In this document: piece by piece, positions 17,801 to 26,800 of the stretch
Layout: every line of letters starts with the position of its first letter
How positions within the stretch are numbered: position 1 is the first letter of the stretch
Source: Candidatus Omnitrophota bacterium
GTDB taxonomy: Bacteria; Omnitrophota; Gorgyraeia; 2-01-FULL-45-10
Direction: 5' to 3'
DNA: 27,992 nucleotides
Assembly (NCBI GenBank): GCA_022703295.1
Contig: JAKLDX010000002.1
Coordinates: forward strand, 1-27,992
Notes under the pieces: generated by a model
What the model saw: only the letters and a program-made list of their open reading frames with translations
The model's database searches: none
What the model was told of the DNA's origin: nothing
Made by a program: the position numbers and the translations under genes

Positions 17801-20800
17801 ACGAGGTATCGGCAGAGGTCCGCCTATTCGCAAAGAATGCCCGAATAGCATCACCTGTAACGGGTGCCCGCGGCGACGGCATACGAGTTATATCTCGCGC
17901 TGCCTCTGAATATACCGTATAAGATGCCTGATGTTTCGCCAACGCTTCCTGGCGCCATCTTTTTTGCCTTAGATCTGAAGCGTCTGCTGTTTCATCAAGA
18001 AGCTGTTTAAGACTATCTATTTGTTCTTTTTCCTTAGCGGCGGCTTTTTCCAACAAGCCTACTATGTCCTTCTTCTCGAGCCTGAGTTCCGCGGAACCTT
18101 TTCCCGCCGGGAAATCTTTTGTATTAATCCTCTTCGCTGGGCCGGCGTCTGTTTTTTTGGCGCTTATCATAGGTCTGATCGAAGCCGCCGCCCGGCTGGC
18201 ATGCAATCTGACCCCGCTGTCTCGATTGTGTATTGCCATGTCCTCAAGCACAATAAGACTTGCATTGACTTTATCCGGGTCTGCGGCATTTTCTACCATT
18301 TCCCCGATGGTTCTCTCAGCTATATAATTTGCTGCATAATCCGTTTTTGGCTCAAATTCTTCTATGTCAAATACGGTTCCACCATTAGCAAAGACAATAC
18401 CGGCTAACTTGACCTTAAGCCTGGCTGCCGCCTGACCTGCATGCAGCCTTACGCCACTGTCGGGATTATTCCTTGCTATGCTACTAAGCGTTATGATACG
18501 CCCTCGAATTTTTTCAGGGGTAGCGGTTTCTATATCTTCCAATAATTCTGCTATGGTCCGTTCCGCCCTGCTGTTCGCCGCATAATCTACTCTGGATTCA
18601 TGCGCCATCGGGAAATCTTTCGTCGCTTCGCCTGTTTTCGACGCGTCGGCCACCTGTTGCGATACCGGCTTGCCCATTAAGTCACTCGCCCTTACCGTCG
18701 ACATGGCTTTATTAAGCTCGCCCGTAACAATGGCGGAACACAATATCATCCTTCCTTCGAAAGGATCATCGCCTTTTTCACCTGCCCCTATAACGATGAG
18801 TGTTTCGCCCCCGTCAGGAACAGTGCGGCCTTTCACTAAACATGGCGTTCCGTCTTCTCCAAGCACAAGGGTTATTCTCGGAAGATCGGCGGGAGTATCA
18901 AATGGAACGTTTCGATCCATGTAATAAATATCTCCCGATCGGCCCTGACGAGCCTCCAATATGCTTTTCAGCAGTAACCTGGCTTCTTCAACCGATAGCC
19001 GCACCATATCCTCGGCAACTTTTGGCGGACGTAAAAAGCCGTCTCTGTCTTTATATATCAATCTCTTCGGCTCTATTAACTTCACAGATGGATTTTCGCC
19101 TGCAGGGAAGTCTTTCGTCGTAAAACCTTCCGCAGCAGATTGAGATCCGGGCGTTGGTTTTGGCGTATCTTCCGCCACCTCGATATACTCGACCATCAGT
19201 GCCGTTGCGGCAATAACAGGGTTGTAAAGTGGGACTGTTTCTAGGAACGGGAAATTGACTTTAGAGCGGACGCGCAGCGTATCCCCTACCTTCCCTGACA
19301 TGAGATCAATTTGCGTGTCAGGGTCAATAGCGCGATATTTTGCCAATAAGGCCTGAACCGCCGGCAATGCCAATATCTGCGCTCTTGTCAGTTTTCTCGG
19401 GCCGTATGTTTTAGCCGCGTCATCCCCAGCCGGGAAATCTTTCGTCGTGACCCCTTCCGCAGCAGATTGAGACCCGGGCGTTGGCTGCTCGCTAACCATA
19501 TCTTGTCCGGAGGCAGATCGGCTGAAAACAAGACTTACGCTATAAACAGTCTCGTCAAGTCGTGTCTCATCAACCTTATACGTAAAACCATGAAGCGCGC
19601 CCGAGAGCGTCATTGCCTGGGCCGCATTTCCAAGCGACTGTTTAATAGCCGTCCTACTAGCCTCTGTCGCAGCATGTCCGCTAACATTTGTTCCAATAAC
19701 TACTCTTTCTATCGGACCTTCTTCGGGCAGAAATTTCACACTAAAGTCTCTATCACGCAAATAATCAAACTTCGGGAAGTTTGTCTGCATGCCAAGGTTT
19801 GCCGCCTGCGCAACGGCTTCAGCCCGCGCTCCTACCATCGCAGTCATGCCAACCCTAGCTTCCCCTTTCGGCTCTTTCGCAGCCGTATCTTTTTGTCCCT
19901 CCAGCTGCTTTAACCTGTTCCTGAACGTAGCTATCATGCGCCCGGCATGCATCCTGACAGCCTCATCCGGGTTTTCCTTAGCCATCTTCTCAAGCCCAGG
20001 TATAATATCCCTCATCAAAGCAGGGTCCATTATATCGGCCATCTGCTCCAATGCTTTCATTGCTACGGAAGAGGCCTCAAGATCATGCCTTATCACGGCT
20101 TCCCGCCCTATCTTAGAGAGCGCGGCAGCTTCTTTGGTAAGGTATATCCTGACGTTCGGCTGAACATGCGGCAGGCGTAAGCCTGACGCAGGTACAGATT
20201 CCGCTACTTCACCGTCCAGCGACTGCCTGACAGCCTCAGCCTTAAAGCCTTGCGGCACCATTATGTGTATGCGCTTGGCGCTAAGTATCGGAGGCAGTGA
20301 AAATGTCAGCGCGTGCGTCGGCACGTCCGATAGCTTCGCGAATTCTTTATCGTCAACCTGCTGCTGGCGGGACGTCTCCGTAAGGCGGACTACCTTAATA
20401 TTCTTCGGATCATGGAATTTCGCTTCCGGAGGATCGTTGAACGCAAGGTGAGGAAGTTTTCCTATTCCGCCTATAACTATGTCGAACCTGCCGCCGAAAT
20501 TGTTAAATAAACCTTCGATGCTTTCAGCGTGAGCAGCAACATCGGCTTCTAATTTAGTCGTTAACTTGTTTACATCCGCATCATTTTTAGCATCGATAGC
20601 GCTTCTCAGCGCGATTGCGGTATCATAAGCTATCCTGTCATTGAAGTAGTGAATATTGGCCGGCGGTATTTTGAGAGTGTTAAATACCCTGTCCCTTAGA
20701 ACCTTGCCAAATAATTGTTCGGCGTTCGCGGGAAGGCCTATATATTCATCCATGTGGAAAGCTACAATACCATTAGCAAGACGCTTCTGCGTGGCCGGCG

Positions 20801-23800
20801 GCAGTCCTCTCCACATCCTTATCAGATGATTCCATGTGGAATGCTGGGACGGGGCCGAGGCAAAAAGCATAAGGGCCCAGCCTTTCTCGTCTACGGCTGC
20901 CTGAATGTCCTTGAGTATCGCCCTCGCCGCTACCGCGCCCATCTCATCTTCGGTATCGCTTATGCTTATCCTTGAAATGAGGTCTTCCTGCGCGGTTTTC
21001 TTCACTGGAAAATCTTTTGCTGTTTCGCCTTCTTTGGCCGGAGCCAGCAGCTCCCTTAAAACTTCATTGAACATCGCGGCATTGGCATGAGTTATTTCTA
21101 TCTCTTTTCTTTCCCCGCCGCGCGTAAAAACAAGCCCGTTATAATTACCGCCGCCTACATTTCTGAAATTCTGCCGCGCCCTTATTCCGAGGGGCCTTAA
21201 TAAAGCATTAAGCTCCCTGATAGCATCAACCAATATATCCGTAAGCTCATAGTTTTCCATCGGAAAGTAAGCACGCCTGGCGCTGTTTCCGGGCACTTCT
21301 ATTATGACCCAATTTTTGTATTCACCTTCTCCGTTTCTCGCAACCAATGTTGCACTATCGGCCAAAGTCGGAACCTCCTCTTCCCATCCCTTGTCGTTAT
21401 CGTCCGCTTTAGGTAGGCCGGCCGCATTCCTTTGCATTACTTCGGGCCGATTACTTAGTCTGTCCACAAATGTATTGATAGCGTGCTGAGCGCGCAGCCG
21501 CAGATCACTATCCGGATCGCTCATAGCTATGCTACTCAGTTTAGGCAGCACATTTCTAATCAAAGCCGGATCCGTGGTCTTGTCTACAAGGTCATCGCTG
21601 ACCGCACCCCTGAACTCCGCTATCCAGCCTTCATCCTCACGAGATCCCGCCGGGAAATTTTTCGTATTTTCTCTACCTACTTTTAGAATAACTGTCCCGC
21701 GCCATGTGTAGCCGGGCTTTATCGTAGCGAGGGTCGCTTCCTTCGAATACGGTCCTTCCTGCATGTTAACGGCATTTGTAGCTGCCGTTTGCGCCTCGAC
21801 TCCTATAACAGGCCTGTCTGCCGGTGCCCATAAGATAGAATGCGGGTATGCCGACAATTGGCGCATGAGCGTTATAGTCACGCCGTCCTGTCTCGTGAAA
21901 GTGGAAGATGCGTAACCATCCTTGTCTGCTTTAGCCCCCGTATAGACGTCATCATATGGCTTGTCGAGAAGCTTCGGCCCTGCCGTAAAGTCATGGTCTC
22001 CCGCAGCCGCCTCGATGCCGAGCGGTATGCATTTATCGGCTTTCCAGTGTCGCGTGTCGGAGGAGGTGTATGTGACATCCTTTCCGTCTCTCAACAGCCA
22101 CGGATGTATCGTAGAAGAGAACGGGAACGCAACGTTGCCGTCATTCGAAACAAACGTCTTTATCGCAAGCTCATCGCCTATCAACTGATAAATGACCGTT
22201 AATTGGGCTGAAGCCTCCTGTCCAAAGATGCCGGTAAATGTGGAATCCTTGCCCGCATTATAAGTAAGGGTTATGAATACTCCGCGCTTTCCTTCGGCAT
22301 AGGGCCAGGTATAACCGGACGTTCCTACCGTCCATTTTGCCTGATCCAATATGCCGTGCAGGGCATTACCGTTCTGATCAGTTCTTATTCCCTTTCCAAA
22401 GAACGGCCTCATGTCATATTTTTTGCCTTGCCACACAAATTGTCCGCCTTCTATCCTGTTCCCGAAGAAGAAGAACGGCCCCGGTATGCCGCCCGTCGAG
22501 ACTATCTTCCCTTCCGGATAGTAAAGCAGTTCCTTCCCGCCGACCTTAAGCGATCGTATCGTGGCCGACATATGCGGGATGACTTCGATAGAATTGCCAT
22601 CTGGGTTGGTAAGTTTAATGACGTCGTATCCCCATTCTCTGGTGACATTCATGTATCCGGGTTCAGCCTTGTCTTTTCCTCCCGCCGGGAAATCTTTTGT
22701 CTCTTCGCTCGCGCTTCTGTAAGCCGCGAGAACCTCTTCGTCAGTAGGTTTATACGAAACGAGCTCTCTTTCGTAAGTAAGTTCCGAGCGCACCACGCCC
22801 TGCGACATCTTTAGCGCCATAGTTTGTTCCTGATGGAATTGATCCATTAATTCCCTGTACATGCTCTCGCGCACCGACCTCATATACAGGTCGACACCAT
22901 CCACTTCGTCAACACCCCTGCCCAGATTCTCGTTCACACCTGAAACAAGTACAAGATTATCCACGAATTTCTTGTTCCAGTAGGCGCCGGCAAAAGCCGC
23001 CAGGGCAAGCCCGACTTCATTTCCTATCTTGGCTATCCATTCTTTAGCGACCTTATTACCTTTAAGAGCGGCTACGGTAAGCGCCCTTTCGTATTGCCCG
23101 GCCTTGTCTTTTCCTACCTGGGCCTCATCGAAAGCCGTCTCTTTTAATTGCCTGTATTCCTCTACATCCAGATTGCTCTCTACATTCTTCCTGACCCTTT
23201 CCCTTATATTGGGGCCTGATAACCTGTCTTCAAAGTCGCGCATGCCGGACTGCCAATTAATGAAAGGATATCCGGAATGTTGCTTTCTGAATGCAGAGTC
23301 TCCCAATTCGACATATCTCTCACCCATTTTGACGCATTTCTTTATTATTTCCGCGTCGGTATTTCCTAATTCTATCGGATGGCCGCCCTTCGAGCCTAGG
23401 CCGCCCCACGCATAAGAGACTTCTCCGCTCTCGCCTTCCACTTGATACAGATTGTGTCCGCATTCCTTTATGCTGTCATCTCCGTCAACGGATATATTTA
23501 TTCCGCCGCCTATTATCACTATTCCGCCGACTTTGCCGACAAGCTTACCTTTCGGAGAATAGTGTTCACCGTTACGCGCGGCCTCCCCGTCATTGACCAT
23601 CTCTATCTTCGAGGCTTTTATGCCTAAAACCTTCAGGCGATTGCCCAATTCAGCCCTGAACGGATACTTATTGAAAGACAAGTTTGGCGTCGGGAAGTCT
23701 GAACCGAATACACCCGCCTCCTTATCAAGAGGGCCTGCTAACCCCGCATTGACCATTTTTATGTCGGAGGGTTTTGTACCGGTTTTCGCCAGCGCCTGGG

Positions 23801-26800
23801 ATATAAGCTCCCTGATCGCGTCCATCACTTTCGCGGCCATCTCCGGCGTCTTCGCCTTGACCTGGCCGTTATTGAATCTTGCATCGGCCGCCCACCTGAC
23901 CTCTACCGGCGAACCGATTAAATTGTTATTCCCGTCTACGACCGATACGGCAAGCTTGTCCCCGCCCATCGATATGCTGACGTAGCGGTAAGCCTCTCTT
24001 GCCGCCGCAAGCGTCTCGGCATCTCCCGCCGGGAAATCTTTCGTATCCATTCCCGCCATTTCATTTTCGCCGCTTGACGCAAACAGTAATCTCTTCGAAG
24101 CCTCCTCAAGTATATCAACTTGTCCGGCCGTGAGTTTTCGTATATTTATCGCCTTGCCGCCTTCGGCTATGAATGAATTATATTCTAGTTCAACGGCCTT
24201 AAGCCCGGTATCGCTTATCTCGAGCGCCCTAATTCTGCCATGCTGCGGTACCCCTGTAAGCAGGTGCATAACGCCTCTATTCGGGAAATCCATGATTAAA
24301 TAAAATACCCTGGACGATCCTTCATAGCCTGCCTTTGACAGTATCATACCCTTGTACAGCTTATCCGGTTCGGGTATCTCTTCCGTATTCGTAGGTAGCG
24401 CGATCCTGGTCAAATGGCTATAGGCAATAGAACGCACGGCGTTGACAGAAGCATCTGTAACAGCCGGGTCATTTCCTTCTTTGCGTTGCAGCACTCTTGC
24501 CAGACGGTTCCCTATAGAAGCAGCTACGGCCTTTCGCATCACAATTTCTTTCGTTCCGACAAGCTTGTTTGCCGACATTAAAAGCGCGGACAATCTTGGT
24601 TCGTCATTTATAGTAAGCAGCTTTTTATCGCCAAGATCCGCTTTCGAAAAGAAAGCGATCTCAGGGTTTTCGCCTATCCTGACAGCATGAACCCGCTTGT
24701 TCTTATCCACATTTATGCATATGAAAAAATATCCGCTTCCTTTTTGTCGCAGAAGATCTCCTACTCTTATCTTTGTATTCTCTTCTATCTGGACGCCGTA
24801 GGAGACAAACGAACGGTCTACTATTACATCGTAGGTCGTTTTGGCGATCCTCCTGCATTCTGCCATGATCTGGGTGCCGCCTGCCTCAAGCCACTGATTT
24901 TCTAAAACAGTTATTGGCAATTCCTCCAGGATCTTCGCCAAGGAAATACCTATCTGTCCTATTCCAGAAACACTTCCCGCTATATCACCGGCGGGAAAAT
25001 CTTTCGACTCAAACTCCGCAGCGGGATTCGATGCCGCTTTCAAAATGCCGGCTTTATCGAATCCGTGAAGCGCATATAGTTCGGCAGGCTTACCCGATTC
25101 TCCGAATTTATTTATACCCAGATTCCTGATGGATCCGGGCAATTTCCCTCCTGCGACCAAAGCCGCTATCGTCCTATACCCCAATGTTTCGGGCAAAGCA
25201 TCTATTACGGTTATTAAGGTCTCGCAATCCAACAGGCGCGCAAATTCCGGTAAATTCTTCGTTTTTGTTATCTGGTCGAGCTGTGTCACGTTGACGACCT
25301 TTACCCTCTTCCCCTTGGACGCAAGCTCGCGAGCCGCTTCTACAGCATCAACAGCGACAACTCCTGTCGATACTATTACGGCATCATGCCTTCCGGCTGT
25401 CTCAGGCTTTCCCGTTTCGGAATCAAAAAGTGTATAGAAGCCTTTTTTGGCGCCGTTCGGCCAACCTTCAGGCTTATCCAAAATAGGCGTATCTAAACGC
25501 GCCGGCCGTATGTAGTATATGCCGCCTTCTTTTTTGACTGAATCGTATATGTTCCTTGTCAGGATCCTTGTTTCTTCGGCATCAGCGCCTTCGATTATAT
25601 GAACACCGGGAAGCGCTCCGAGCACTGCCTGGGAATGCGCATCCTGATGAGTGCGCCCGTCAGGCCCTGTCGCCAAGCCGCCGTGTGTTCCTACTATAAT
25701 TATGGGTAGCTTCGTATTCAATATCGCATTCAGCTGGTCAGGCATCCTGGTCGTGAATATACTGAATGTTCCTATAACTGGTATTTTGCCACAGGCAGCA
25801 AGCCCTGCGGCAAGCGACGCCATATGGGCTTCACGGATACCGACAGGTATGTACCTGCCTGTCGTTTTTTGAGCGGAATACGTACCGAATGCCTTCGCGA
25901 ATTTATCGAACATCACGGACCCCTTAAGATCCGCGCTCATGACTACAATATTATGATCCGCAGCGCCCAAAAGCAGGAGTTCGTCGCCATTAGCGGTACG
26001 GGTAGCGACTTTTTTATCAGAAGGATAAGCGTTTTTGGTTTCCACGACAACAGCCTGCACCTGCTCGCTGTGCCTGATCTTGGAAAGTTCGCTTTTTCTG
26101 GCAAAAACCGAAGCGTTATTTCTTCCGTCTATCACCAATTTCTCTTCGGGAGTCAGGCCGGCTCTCTGCTGTAAGTTTTTCGTAAACCCGTCGATGCTGG
26201 ATACCTCGTCATCCACAAGCCTTTGTCCGATGATCTTAAGCGCCGCTTCCACATCAGCCTCTTTCGGCGCGGCACCGTGCTTTTCCATCCCCGGCAAGTT
26301 TGATCCTTTTACCGTCCTAGCTATTATTATAGTAGGTTTGCCGGTTTTATTTGTTTTGGCCTGCGTAAGCGCCCTGACCGTATCGCCCATCATCTCGCCG
26401 CTTGCCGTTATGACATTCCATCCCCTGGCTTGCCATAGCCTTACCTGCTCTTCAAAGGTTATGTCAACATCCGTAACTTTACCGTCTATCTGCATGCCAT
26501 TCCAGTCAAGCAGCGCTATTATATTATCAAGGCCCATCACAGCAGCATGCCTTGCCGCCTCATCGACCTGTCCTTCCTGGGATTCGCCGTCACCCAGCAT
26601 GGTATATGTCATATAATCCCGCGCATCCATCTTTGCGGCTAAAGCCATACCTACAGCCGCGGAGAAACCGACGCCCAAGGAACCTGCTGACATATCTATT
26701 CCGGGAGTCTTGGTCATGTCGGTATGCCCTTGCAGCATTGCGCCGAGTTTTCTTAAATCATTGAACTCGCCGGTCGAAAAGAACCCTGCCCTCCCTAAGG

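Noticed and set aside
23686..23700. S-D-F-P-T-P within the kinase-like segment as a sixteenth separator
   Set aside because: It lacks the invariant Lys and sits inside the domain between family motifs, so it is a chance match.
24024..24050. Possible internal translation start ATG immediately before a separator (M-D-T-K-D-F-P-A-G)
   Set aside because: No purine-rich ribosome binding site lies at the right distance, and the other separators have no Met at this place.
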